Positions 15,521-23,850 of a stretch of DNA of 64,000 nt are shown here, one piece after another. Each line of letters starts with the position of its first letter. Positions within the stretch are counted from its first letter, which is position 1. Location of the stretch: NCBI RefSeq assembly GCF_023515955.1, contig NZ_CP097322.1, positions 992,001 to 1,056,000 of the forward strand. Direction: 5' to 3'. The notes under the pieces are model-generated. The model did not search any database, was not told the DNA's origin, and saw only the letters and a list, made by a program, of their open reading frames with translations. The position numbers and the translations under genes were made by a program. This stretch comes from Streptomyces sp. RerS4. Its GTDB lineage: Bacteria > Actinomycetota > Actinomycetes > Streptomycetales > Streptomycetaceae.

Positions 15521-17160
15521 GCCCCGACCTTACGAGACCTCCGGCCGGCCCAGGCCCAGCCGAGCCCGCCGGCGGCGACCAGCAGCAGCGCGTACTCGGG
15601 CAGCGGGCCCAGGCGGGTCGCGGGGGTCTCGGTCGAACGCAGCGGGATCTCGGCGACCAGCGCGTCGGCGGTGAACAGCTTCGTCTGCGAGACGACCGAC
15701 CCGTCGGGCCGGATGACCGCGCTGACCCCGCTGGTGACGGGGACGAGGACCGTCCGGCTGTGCTCCACCGCCCGGACCCGGTCCATGGCGAGCTGCTGGT
15801 AGGTCATCTCGGTCCGCCCGAACGTGGCGTTGTTGCTCGGGACGGCGATGACCTGCGCGCCCGCCCGGACGGTGGAGCGGACCGCGTCGTCGAAGGCGGC
15901 CTCGTAGCAGGTGACCATGCCGACGCCGGTGCCCGCCATGTCGAACACGCCCGGTTCCTTGCCGGGGCCGAAGTCGCGGCGCACCCGGTCCACGTCGGAG
16001 CTGAAGAGCCGGACGAAGGAACGCATCGGGATGCGTTCGCCGAAGGGCTGGATCTTGCGCTTGTCATAGGTGTCGGTGGGGCCCTTGACCGGGTCCCACA
16101 GGATCATCGTGTTGCGCAGCGGCCCGGTCTCGGGGGCCAGGACGGAGCCGATCGCGACGGGCACGCCGATGGCCTTCACGGCGCGGTCGATGACGGCGTA
16201 GGCGTCGGGCTGCGTGTACGGGTCGATGTCGGAGGAGTTCTCGGGCCAGACGACGAAGTCGGGCTTCGCGGCGCGGCCCGCCTTGACGTCCTCGGCGAGC
16301 TGGACGGTGCGGTTGGCGTGGTTGTCGAGGACCTGGCGGCGCTGCGCGTTGAAGTCGAAGCCGGCGCGCGGGACGTTGCCCTGGATCACCGCGGCGACGG
16401 CGGTGCCGTCCTCGGCGGCGTCGGAGACCAGCGGTCGGGCCGCGAGGGCCACGCCGATCGGGGCGGCGACGGCGAGGGCGGCGAGGGCGGCGGTGCTCCG
16501 GCGGGGGTGGGAGCGGGCGATGCGCATGGCCTCGTAGAGGCCGAATCCGCACAGCGCGACGGCGAACGACAGCAGCGGGGTGCCGCCGAGGGCGGCCAGC
16601 GGGACGAAGACGCCCTCGGCCTGGCCGAAGGCGAGCTTGCCCCAGGAGAAACCGCCGAACGGGGCCCGTGCGCGCAGGGCCTCGGTCGCGACCCAGACGG
16701 CGGCGGCCCACAGCGGCCAGGCGGGCAGCCGGCCGACGAGGGCGATGCCGAGGCCGGCGAGGCCGATCAGCAGGGATTCGAGGGTGACGAGCGCCAGCCA
16801 GGGCACCGGTCCGACGCCCTGACTCGTCCAGACGAGCAGCGGCAGCAGGTAGCCGAGCCCGAAGACGAAACCGAGGCCGAAGCCCGTGCGGGCGCGGCGG
16901 CCGCGCAGGCAGCCGGCGAGCAGCGCGAGCGCGAAGGGGGCCAGCCACCACAGGGGGCGGGGCGGGAAGCTGACGTAGAGCAGCACGCCGGCGAGGGCCG
17001 CGAGGACGATCCGCAGCGCCCCGGCGCCCTTGCGCGGGCTCCGGCTCGCGTCGGACGGGGCTTGGGTTCCGTGCGGGCGGTCGGTTCCGGGATCCGTCGT
17101 GGCTCGACCGGCGGCTCCGGAGGGCTCGCTTCCGGCGGCGCGGGTGACACTGCTGCTCAT
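15517..17160 (-). CDS. lnt: apolipoprotein N-acyltransferase
   Basis: 547 residues. A basic, Pro/Ser-rich N-terminus of about 48 residues precedes six to seven membrane segments and the nitrilase-like periplasmic domain, followed by one last membrane segment. Catalytic residues are visible: Glu in WPENSS (E307), Lys in DKRKIQPFGE (K367 or K369) and Cys in VTCYEAAF (C418). The enzyme transfers the third acyl chain to the N-terminal cysteine of lipoproteins at the outer face of the membrane. Streptomycetes have Lnt homologues although triacylation was once thought absent from Gram-positives. The overlapping Nudix gene downstream is co-translated. Confidence 0.95.
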   Translation of the reverse strand: MSSSVTRAAGSEPSGAAGRATTDPGTDRPHGTQAPSDASRSPRKGAGALRIVLAALAGVLLYVSFPPRPLWWLAPFALALLAGCLRGRRARTGFGLGFVFGLGYLLPLLVWTSQGVGPVPWLALVTLESLLIGLAGLGIALVGRLPAWPLWAAAVWVATEALRARAPFGGFSWGKLAFGQAEGVFVPLAALGGTPLLSFAVALCGFGLYEAMRIARSHPRRSTAALAALAVAAPIGVALAARPLVSDAAEDGTAVAAVIQGNVPRAGFDFNAQRRQVLDNHANRTVQLAEDVKAGRAAKPDFVVWPENSSDIDPYTQPDAYAVIDRAVKAIGVPVAIGSVLAPETGPLRNTMILWDPVKGPTDTYDKRKIQPFGERIPMRSFVRLFSSDVDRVRRDFGPGKEPGVFDMAGTGVGMVTCYEAAFDDAVRSTVRAGAQVIAVPSNNATFGRTEMTYQQLAMDRVRAVEHSRTVLVPVTSGVSAVIRPDGSVVSQTKLFTADALVAEIPLRSTETPATRLGPLPEYALLLVAAGGLGWAWAGRRSRKVGA

Positions 17161-17236
17161 CTGGCGGAGTGTACGTCCCCGGACCCCGAGGACCGGTAAG
17201 GAGCCGAGGGGAACGTGGTGTGGAACGCCGTGGCGA

Positions 17237-17746
17237 TCAACGGGCGAGGGTGCGCAGGTGGGCGCGCAGGACGCGGACGGCGTTCTCGGCGTCGTCGACG
17301 GTCACCGTGAACATCTTGCCGTCGCCGAGCCGCAGCTGTACGCCCTCCCCGCGGCGGACGATCACCGCGGTGCCCTTCTCGGGCCGCCAGCGGTAGCCCC
17401 AGCCGCCCCACTGCTGCGGGGTGATGCTCGGCACGAAGTCGGCGGAGGTGACCTGGTCGAGGCGGATCGTCCGGCGCGGCAGCCCGATGTGGCCGCAGCG
17501 GACGATCAGGGCCTCGGAGTCGATCGTGACGGCCACGTACACGAAGGCGAGCGTGCCGTAGAGGATCAGCAGACCGGCGGCGAGGCAGCCGATCACGGAC
17601 ATGAGCAGCGGCACCCCGGTCCAGGCGTGGTCGACGGCGAGCGTGACGCCGAGCGCGAGGCAAAACGCACCGGCCAGCGCCAGCAACCACTGCGCGCGGT
17701 TGGAGGCCCGGCCGGTCCAGAGGGGACCAGGGGGGTGCGCGGTCAT
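17237..17746 (-). CDS. PH-domain-like membrane protein
   Basis: 169 residues from ATG 17746: two membrane segments (about 17-37 and 42-65), then a C-terminal domain of about 90 residues with the strand pattern and Trp-rich GGWGYRWRPEKGTAV typical of bacterial PH (bPH2-like) proteins. The family is common in actinobacteria, usually of unknown role in the envelope. Upstream in-frame starts at 17764 (GTG) and 17773 (ATG) are possible and would add 6-9 residues. Lies 76 bp before lnt in the same direction. Confidence 0.8.
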   Translation of the reverse strand: MTAHPPGPLWTGRASNRAQWLLALAGAFCLALGVTLAVDHAWTGVPLLMSVIGCLAAGLLILYGTLAFVYVAVTIDSEALIVRCGHIGLPRRTIRLDQVTSADFVPSITPQQWGGWGYRWRPEKGTAVIVRRGEGVQLRLGDGKMFTVTVDDAENAVRVLRAHLRTLAR

Positions 17747-17832
17747 GTGCAGCAGCGTACTCACCTTCCGCATGGGCGCCACCGCCTCTGCGCCACTCGG
17801 CGCACCGCTCTCGGAGAGGCGCCTGCCCACGC

Positions 17833-17863
17833 TTGACCTCGACCAAACTTGAGGTTCTACGGT
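17833..17863 (+). promoter_or_regulatory. MerR-family-type promoter with 19-bp spacer
   Basis: A -35 TTGACC (17833-17838) and a -10 TACGGT (17858-17863) are separated by exactly 19 bp, the over-long spacing that MerR-family activators act on. The spacer holds a dyad: ACCTC (17836-17840) on one side and TTGAGGT (17849-17855) on the other, matching the SoxR/MerR-style ACCTCAA...TTGAGGT arms except for a degenerate left inner part. The ATG at 17871 lies 7 nt after the -10. Confidence 0.7.
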
Positions 17864-17870
17864 CGTCGTC

Positions 17871-18452
17871 ATGAGGCCACGGCAGACCAACGACGAAACG
17901 GACGGCGCCGAAATGACCACGAAGACAGAGACCAACACCGACACCGGCACCGGCACCGACACCGGCGTCGACACCGACGCCGGCCGGCAGGTGGACGAGA
18001 CCGTCCCGGAGCGCTACCGCTCCGCCGTGGTGCCACACATCATGGTGTCCGACGCGCCCGCGGCCATCGACTTCTACGCGCGGGCCTTCGGCGCCGTCGA
18101 GGAGTTCCGCCTCGACCACCCCGACGGCGGCGTGATGCACGCCGAGATCCGGATCGCCGGAGCGGTCCTGATGCTCGGGGACACCCCGCACGGTCTCTTC
18201 GCCGCCCCCACCACCCTCGGCGGAACCTCGGTCGCGCTGCACGTGTTCGTCCCGGACGTGGACGCGCTCTTCCGCACCGCCGTCGCGGCCGGCGCGGAGC
18301 CCGTCCGGGAACCGGCCGACCAGTTCCACGGCGACCGCACCGCCTCCCTCCGCGACCCCTTCGGCCACCTGTGGATCTTCCTGACCCACCTCACGGACGT
18401 CCCCTTCGAAACCCTGACCCACCGCCTCACGGAAGCGGCAGCCGGGGCGTAG
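17871..18452 (+). CDS. VOC (glyoxalase/PhnB-like) family protein
   Basis: 193 residues. After a Thr/Asp-rich, disordered-looking start (about 1-45) comes one VOC domain of about 125 residues (PHIMVSDAPAAIDFYARAFG ... RDPFGHLWIF), of the PhnB-like branch. Metal ligands are not well conserved, so enzyme versus binding-protein role is open; such proteins include glyoxalases, dioxygenases and drug-binding resistance proteins. ATG 17871 would fit a leaderless mRNA from the MerR-type promoter just upstream; ATG 17913 is an alternative that would remove part of the disordered start. The promoter suggests induction by a drug or redox signal through an unlinked MerR-family regulator. Confidence 0.87.
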   Translation: MRPRQTNDETDGAEMTTKTETNTDTGTGTDTGVDTDAGRQVDETVPERYRSAVVPHIMVSDAPAAIDFYARAFGAVEEFRLDHPDGGVMHAEIRIAGAVLMLGDTPHGLFAAPTTLGGTSVALHVFVPDVDALFRTAVAAGAEPVREPADQFHGDRTASLRDPFGHLWIFLTHLTDVPFETLTHRLTEAAAGA

Positions 18453-18476
18453 GGCCGCCCCCTCACGGTTCGGCAC

Positions 18477-18490
18477 GAACGGTTCCGTTC
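18477..18490. promoter_or_regulatory. 14-bp perfect palindrome before the ADP-ribosylglycohydrolase gene
   Basis: GAACGGTTCCGTTC is self-complementary and lies 30 bp before the GTG at 18521, just upstream of a -10-like TTACCT (18508-18513). A repressor site is plausible; regulator unknown. Confidence 0.45.
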
Positions 18491-18520
18491 CAGCGGGAGC
18501 GCCGGGGTTACCTTGACCAC

Positions 18521-19477
18521 GTGAATCAGGATCGAAGGGAGACCGGCCGTCTGGACCGGGCCGAGGGGGCCGTCCTCGGGTCGGCGGCGGGAGACGCGCT
18601 CGGAGCGCCCTACGAGTTCGGCCCGGCCGGTCAACTCTCCGCACGCGCCGAGGAGATGCGCGGGGGCGGCGGCTGGGATGCGGGCGAGGCCACCGACGAC
18701 ACGCAGATGGCGGTGCTCGTCGGCGAATCCCTGCTCGAACGGGGCCGCCTCGAACTCCCCGACATCTTCGCGCGGTTCCAGCGTTGGGCGGCGGGCGCGC
18801 CCAAGGACATCGGCCTCCAGACCGAGGACGTACTGACCAACGGCGAGTCCTGGGACTTCGCGGCGGCCCTGCACTTCCGGACCAACGCGCGGGCGGCCGG
18901 CAACGGTTCCCTGATGCGCGCCTCGACCTCGGCGGTGTACTTCGCGCCGGCCGGGCGGCAGGCGACCATGGACGCCGCCCGGCGGATCGCCGCCCTCACC
19001 CACGGCGACCGGGCGGCCTGGGAAGGCACCGCCGTCCTGCACGAACTCGTACGGATCGCCCTGGACGGCGGCGACCCGGTGACCTCGCTGCCCGACGTCC
19101 TCGACGCGGTGCACGCCGACCACCGCGCGCGGTACGCCCGGGTGCTCGCCCCCGACTGGCACCCCGACCTGGCCACCGAGTTCAACGGGGCGGTGTGGCC
19201 CTGCCTCGGCTCGGCGGTGTGGGCGCTGCGCACCACGTCCGGGTTCGCGCAGGCCATACGGGCCGCCGTGGACCTGGGCGGTGACACCGACACCGTCGCC
19301 GCCGTGACGGGCACCCTGGCCGGGGCGGTGTACGGAGCGACGGCCGTCCCCGCGGCGTGGACGGACCCGCTGCACGTTCCGCTGCCCGGGTTCGGCGACC
19401 GGGTCCTGGACGCCGGCGCGCTGCGCGTTATGGCGCGCAGACTCGCGGGCGGAGCGGGATCAGCGAGGGCGGGGTAA
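18521..19477 (+). CDS. ADP-ribosylglycohydrolase (DraG/ARH family)
   Basis: 318 residues. Dinuclear Mg/Mn-binding motifs are in place: GDALGAPYEF near 25-34, ATDDTQMAVLVG, AGNGSLMRA and the C-terminal GGDTDTVAAVTG. The enzyme removes ADP-ribose from protein side chains or free ADP-ribosyl compounds; target unknown. GTG 18521 is taken because the conserved motif begins about 25 residues later and a -10-like hexamer stands 7 nt upstream, with no Shine-Dalgarno. No ADP-ribosyltransferase gene lies nearby. Downstream is convergent with the Gly/Cys-tailed membrane protein, 14 bp apart. Confidence 0.93.
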   Translation: MNQDRRETGRLDRAEGAVLGSAAGDALGAPYEFGPAGQLSARAEEMRGGGGWDAGEATDDTQMAVLVGESLLERGRLELPDIFARFQRWAAGAPKDIGLQTEDVLTNGESWDFAAALHFRTNARAAGNGSLMRASTSAVYFAPAGRQATMDAARRIAALTHGDRAAWEGTAVLHELVRIALDGGDPVTSLPDVLDAVHADHRARYARVLAPDWHPDLATEFNGAVWPCLGSAVWALRTTSGFAQAIRAAVDLGGDTDTVAAVTGTLAGAVYGATAVPAAWTDPLHVPLPGFGDRVLDAGALRVMARRLAGGAGSARAG

Positions 19478-19491
19478 GGGGGCGAGGGGGG

Positions 19492-20781
19492 TCAGCCGCA
19501 GCCGCAGCCGCCGCATCCTCCGCAGCTGCTGCCGCCGTCGCCACCGCCGCCGCAGCCGGCGGTCGTGCCGGTGGTCGCCGCGGTGCCGGTGGCCGTGGTG
19601 CGGGTCCGCTTGCTGCGCTTCTTCGCCCATTCGTCCATTGCGCGGCGCGCCTCCTCCCCCTCTTGCCACCGCCGCGCCGCACGGTACGACTCCCTGGCCG
19701 GGCTCCACGGCGCCAGGCCGTGCCGCCGGCGGGGTGACAGGGGCGCGGCCGTGACGTAGGAGCTCAGCGTGCGGCCGTACGCGCCGTCGTGGACGGCGTA
19801 CTCCAGGACGATCTCGGCGCCCTCGTACGGCGCCCCGTACAGCACCGCTTCGAAGGGTTCGCGGAAGGCGTCGATGTCGTGCGGTCCGGGGCCGGGCTGC
19901 TCCCCGTCCTTCCAGGCGGCCGGCAGGCGCGCTCCGCCCAGGGTGTCCTCCTTGCGGGGGCGGCAGGAGAGCAGGGGCCGGCCGGTGGTGTCGTCGGCGT
20001 CGGGGTACAGCCAGAGGCGTCCGGACGGCCCGGCCCGTACACCGACCACCAGGGCGGGTTGCGGTCCGCGGTACAGCCGTCGCGAGGCCAGGTCGGCGGT
20101 CCAGCCCCGGCCGAGGAGGGTGGTACCGGCGACCAGGAGCGGCAGGGCCACGCCCTGCTGGCCCACGGCGTCGTAGGGGGCGGCGGCTCCGTGTCCGCCG
20201 ATGTCCTCCGTGATGCCGTCGACGAGGATGCCCACGGCGACCAGGCACAGGAAGGCGCCGCCCAGCACGGCGGGCATGCCGCGCCGGTCGTGGCCGCGCG
20301 GCAGTCGGTCCGGCAGGGGGAAGCGGGCCGGTCCGGCCGCCGCGCGGGCCGAGCGCTCCTGTCGGCGGCGGTCCCACAGCCGTACCAGCGACCCGACCAG
20401 CGCCCACAGGGACAGGGCGCCCGCCAGGACGACATCGGCGCGCCCGGAGGCGAGGTCCGGCGCCGATTCCGTCACGAGCACGGCGGCGGCCACGGCGGCG
20501 GCGCCCGGCAGGTACCGGTACCAGAACGGGAGGGCCGCCAGCAGGAGGGTCACGAGGTAGGCGTGCCAGGCCGTTCCGACCGCGTCCGCCGACCCTCCGG
20601 TCGACAGGGTCAGGGCGAACACGCCGGCCACGAGGCCGGCGAGGACCCGACTCCCGGCGGCGGGGGAGAAGATGCTCGGGGTGAGCTGCTTCCGCCACCG
20701 TTCGGAGTCAGCAACACCCCATGTCCGTATGCCAGTTGCCGGTTTCACGCCGGCAGGAAGGTGCTTGGCGTAGGCAATCAT
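19492..20781 (-). CDS. membrane protein with Gly/Cys-rich C-terminal tail
   Basis: 429 residues. Five to six membrane segments are spread over about 40-235, followed by a soluble region of about 150 residues rich in Pro, Arg and Tyr, then a basic KKRSKRTRTT stretch and an extreme Gly/Cys tail (last 23 residues, five Cys in repeats such as CGGCGGCGCG). I do not recognise the family for the main part. Short Gly/Cys tails of this kind are seen on some actinobacterial membrane proteins (for example the TIGR04222 type) and may bind metal or be processed. ATG 20781 gives the first membrane segment near residue 45. Standalone. Confidence 0.8.
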   Translation of the reverse strand: MIAYAKHLPAGVKPATGIRTWGVADSERWRKQLTPSIFSPAAGSRVLAGLVAGVFALTLSTGGSADAVGTAWHAYLVTLLLAALPFWYRYLPGAAAVAAAVLVTESAPDLASGRADVVLAGALSLWALVGSLVRLWDRRRQERSARAAAGPARFPLPDRLPRGHDRRGMPAVLGGAFLCLVAVGILVDGITEDIGGHGAAAPYDAVGQQGVALPLLVAGTTLLGRGWTADLASRRLYRGPQPALVVGVRAGPSGRLWLYPDADDTTGRPLLSCRPRKEDTLGGARLPAAWKDGEQPGPGPHDIDAFREPFEAVLYGAPYEGAEIVLEYAVHDGAYGRTLSSYVTAAPLSPRRRHGLAPWSPARESYRAARRWQEGEEARRAMDEWAKKRSKRTRTTATGTAATTGTTAGCGGGGDGGSSCGGCGGCGCG

Positions 20782-20851
20782 GCGCCCAGTATGGGAGCGC
20801 GGGCGGATCGACGGAACAGGGTTGTTCGAGCAGGCCCTGGGCGCCCCGGCG

Positions 20852-21652
20852 TCAGCCGCCCACCACCGCGTCCCGCGCGGGCTCCGCGATGAGGCGGCCC
20901 TCGGCGTAGCCGAGCGCGGTGGCCGACAGGGCGGCCGGACGTCCGCTGTGCAGGACGGTCAGGGTGCCGGTCGCGGGCAGCTCGGGCTGCGGGGCGAGCC
21001 CGATCCGGCGCAGGGCCTGTACGGCCACGGCCTCGGCGGAGCCGTGGTAGATCGGCTCCACTCCCCCGGTGCGGGCGGCGACGGCGGCCCGGATGGACCC
21101 CTCGACGAGTTCGTAGTGCGTGCAGCCGAGCACGATGTCCGTGACGTCTGACGGGGTGAGGGCGGCGGCGGCCGCCACGGCCCGCGCGACGGCGGCCTCG
21201 TCGGCGTACTCGACGGCGTCGGCGAGCCCCGGGCAGGGGACCTCGGTGACCGTGGCGCCGGCCGCGAACTCGCGGATCAGACCGCGCTGGTACGGGCTGC
21301 CCGTGGTGGCCGGGGTGGCCCAGATCGCGACCCGGCCACCGGCGGCCGCGGCGGGCTTGATCGCCGGGACCGTGCCGATGACGGGGATGTCGGGCTCCAG
21401 CTCGGCCCGCAGGGACTCCAGGGCGTGCACGGAGGCGGTGTTGCAGGCCACGATCAGCGCGGCGGGGCGGTGCGCGGCGGCGGCCCGTGCGACGGCGCGC
21501 GCCCGCTCGGTGATGCCGGCGGGGGTACGCGGCCCCCAGGGCATGCCGTCCGGGTCGGACGACAGCAGCAGATCGGCGTCGGGCCGCAGCCGACGCGTCG
21601 CGGCGGCCGCAGCGAGGAGGCCGATTCCGGAGTCCATGAGCGCGATCTTCAC
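20852..21652 (-). CDS. aspartate/glutamate racemase family protein (MurI-like)
   Basis: 266 residues, the length of glutamate racemases. Both catalytic cysteines are present: C70 in VACNTASVHAL and C177 in GCTHYELV, with DSGIG at 7-11. The segment that is normally PYG reads PWG, and the usual GG after DSG is GL, so it is a divergent MurI. It could supply D-glutamate for peptidoglycan or be a second racemase with another substrate; a canonical murI may exist elsewhere. GTG 21652 has AAGGTGA just upstream. It stands between two unrelated genes. Confidence 0.85.
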   Translation of the reverse strand: MKIALMDSGIGLLAAAAATRRLRPDADLLLSSDPDGMPWGPRTPAGITERARAVARAAAAHRPAALIVACNTASVHALESLRAELEPDIPVIGTVPAIKPAAAAGGRVAIWATPATTGSPYQRGLIREFAAGATVTEVPCPGLADAVEYADEAAVARAVAAAAALTPSDVTDIVLGCTHYELVEGSIRAAVAARTGGVEPIYHGSAEAVAVQALRRIGLAPQPELPATGTLTVLHSGRPAALSATALGYAEGRLIAEPARDAVVGG

Positions 21653-21828
21653 CTGGTCACCTTAGTCGACCGGCCCCTCGCGTCTCCGCGCGCCGAGGCG
21701 CCACACCCGTACGAAATCACCGCATAGCGTCCCAAAAAATCCCCGATACACATCCCGATACGACGATGTCGCGCGAGGCGGCGAGTGGGTCGCGCGACAC
21801 CGCCCCCCGGCTTCGGCAGACTGCCGCC

Positions 21829-23001
21829 ATGGGCCTCCTCCTCGCCGCCGCCTGTGCCTCCCTCGCCGCCTGGCTCTGGCTCACGCTCGCCCAGGGCATG
21901 TTCTGGCGTACCGACGTCCGTCTCCCCCCGCGCACCGCCCCCGCCCGCTGGCCCTCGGTCGCCATCGTGGTGCCCGCGCGGGACGAGGCCGAGGTGCTGC
22001 CGCGCAGCCTGCCGTCCCTCCTCGCCCAGGACTATCCCGGCGAGGCCGAGGTGGTCCTCGTCGACGACGGCAGTACGGACGGTACGGGCGAGCTGGCCGT
22101 CCGCCTCGCCGCTGAGTACCCCGGGCTGCCGCTCACGGTGGTCTCCCCCGGCGAGCCGCCGGCCGGCTGGACGGGCAAGCTCTGGGCACTGCGGCACGGC
22201 ATCACCCACGCCCGCCGCGCCCACCCCGACGAACCCCAGTACCTGCTCCTCACCGACGCCGACATCGCCCACGAACCCGACAGCCTGCGCGAGCTCGTCG
22301 CCGCAGCGACCTCCGCCGACCTCGACCTCGTCTCGCAGATGGCGCGGCTGCGGGTGGTCGGCTTCTGGGAGCGGCTCGTCGTCCCCGCGTTCGTCTACTT
22401 CTTCGCTCAGCTGTACCCCTTCCGTCGGATCAACCGGCCGAGCGCCCGCACCGCCGCGGCGGCCGGCGGTTGCGTCCTGCTGCGCACCGAGACCGCCGTC
22501 CGCGCGGGGGTGCCGGACGTGATCCGGCAGGCCGTCATCGACGACGTGTCCCTCGCCCGCGCCGTCCGCGGCGCCGGCGGTCGGATCTGGTTGGGGCTCG
22601 CGGACCGGGTCGACAGCGTGCGCCCCTATCCGCGCCTGGAGGACCTCTGGCGGATGGTGTCCCGCAGCGCGTACGCGCAACTGCGCCACTCCCCCGCGCT
22701 GCTGGTGGGGACGGTGGCCGGGCTGGCCCTCGTCTACCTGGTGCCGCCGGTCGCGCTCGTGACGGGGATCGCGACCGACCGGCCGGCCGTCGCGTGCGCC
22801 GGGGGTCTCGCCTGGCTGCTGATGGCCGGCACCTACCTGCCGATGTTGCGCTACTACCGCCAGTCGGCCGTGCTCGCTCCGCTGCTTCCGCTCACGGCGC
22901 TGCTCTACCTGTTGATGACCGTCGACTCGGCGGTTCAGCACTATCGGGGGCGCGGAGCCGCGTGGAAGGGCCGAACCTATGCCCGCCCCACCGACGCCTG
23001 A
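21829..23001 (+). CDS. family 2 glycosyltransferase, HpnB-like
   Basis: 390 residues. An N-terminal membrane segment, then a GT-A domain (VPARDEAEVLPRSL, DDGSTDGT, TDADIAH for the DXD motif, DDVSLAR), and two or three C-terminal membrane segments ending in RGAAWKGRTY. The order and the closing motif resemble HpnB, the hopanoid-associated glycosyltransferase, but no hopanoid genes are near. It is membrane-bound and probably uses a nucleotide sugar on a lipid acceptor. ATG 21829 is chosen because the membrane segment starts at once; an in-frame upstream ATG would add 21 unconvincing residues. Confidence 0.87.
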   Translation: MGLLLAAACASLAAWLWLTLAQGMFWRTDVRLPPRTAPARWPSVAIVVPARDEAEVLPRSLPSLLAQDYPGEAEVVLVDDGSTDGTGELAVRLAAEYPGLPLTVVSPGEPPAGWTGKLWALRHGITHARRAHPDEPQYLLLTDADIAHEPDSLRELVAAATSADLDLVSQMARLRVVGFWERLVVPAFVYFFAQLYPFRRINRPSARTAAAAGGCVLLRTETAVRAGVPDVIRQAVIDDVSLARAVRGAGGRIWLGLADRVDSVRPYPRLEDLWRMVSRSAYAQLRHSPALLVGTVAGLALVYLVPPVALVTGIATDRPAVACAGGLAWLLMAGTYLPMLRYYRQSAVLAPLLPLTALLYLLMTVDSAVQHYRGRGAAWKGRTYARPTDA

Positions 23002-23163
23002 AACCGGCGAGGAGCGGCTGTCGGTACGTCATCCGAGGTCACCGGGTTGTGACACCCCGTCAGCGACAACAGGGTGTATCCGCCAACCGGTGAGTACGAG
23101 CAATGACAAGGCGGGGCGCAAGTGACGAATCGTGCAGGTGAACGTCTGATGAAAGCTGGGGCT

Positions 23164-23187
23164 CTGACCTGGGAATATGCAGGTCAG
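23164..23187. promoter_or_regulatory. 24-bp perfect inverted repeat upstream of the Pro-rich protein gene
   Basis: CTGACCTG, 8 nt, CAGGTCAG: eight perfect pairs, 60 bp before ATG 23248 in the 246-bp gap after the glycosyltransferase gene. Spacing and symmetry fit a dimeric regulator site. The rest of the gap has no gene; a -10-like TAACTT is at 23235-23240. Confidence 0.55.
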
Positions 23188-23247
23188 GGCGGGGTTGACG
23201 GCACCTCGCTATGGACCCCGTGAAGTCGTGGGCTTAACTTAGGTCCC

Positions 23248-23775
23248 ATGACCTCCCCCCGCTCCACTTATGGCGGCGGTTACTACTCCGCGCCCTCTTT
23301 CCCGGACACCCCCATCTACGACTCCCTCGTCGCCGAACGCGGCACTCCGCAGATCGCCCCGATCCGCGTTCCGGCCGCCTACGAGTCGCCCAGTGCCGGT
23401 TACGCGAGCGGTGGTTACCTGCCGGCCCTCCCTTCCGCTTTGCCCGCCCTGCCGCCCGCGATGCCCCAGCAGCAGGCGCCGGCGTACGGGTACCCGTACC
23501 CCCACCAGACGGCCCATCAGCCGCAGATGCCGGCGCCGATGCCCGTGCCCATGCCCCTCCAGCACGCGCCGGCGCCGTACATCCCGCAGCAGCAGCCGGT
23601 CCCGGTTCGCGGCGGGTACGTACCGCAGCCCCAGCCGCAGCAGCCCCGACCGGTCGCCGCCGGCACGGGGTACGAGGCGATGCGCCCGGCGGCCCCGCGC
23701 CCCGTGGCGTCCGCGGCGCAGGTCCCGTCGTACGAGGACCCGTACGGCCGCCCGTACCAGGGGCGCGGCTACTGA
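23248..23775 (+). CDS. small Pro/Gln/Tyr-rich protein (DUF6643-like)
   Basis: 175 residues, low complexity: Pro, Gln, Ala, Tyr and Met dominate, with many PQ and GY pairs, no membrane segment and no signal peptide. The N-terminal 45 residues (start MTSPRSTYGGGYYSAP, then FPDTPIYDSLVAERG) look conserved-type and resemble a streptomycete-specific family I recall as DUF6643. Function unknown. The -10-like TAACTT ends 7 nt before the ATG and no ribosome site is visible, so the transcript may be leaderless. A perfect 24-bp dyad lies 60 bp upstream. Confidence 0.8.
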   Translation: MTSPRSTYGGGYYSAPSFPDTPIYDSLVAERGTPQIAPIRVPAAYESPSAGYASGGYLPALPSALPALPPAMPQQQAPAYGYPYPHQTAHQPQMPAPMPVPMPLQHAPAPYIPQQQPVPVRGGYVPQPQPQQPRPVAAGTGYEAMRPAAPRPVASAAQVPSYEDPYGRPYQGRGY

Positions 23776-23850
23776 GGTGACGCGCGGGGCCGCTGTGCCC
23801 TGCGCGAAACCCGTTGAGTCGGCGGGCGGGGCGACTGAGACAATGCAGCC

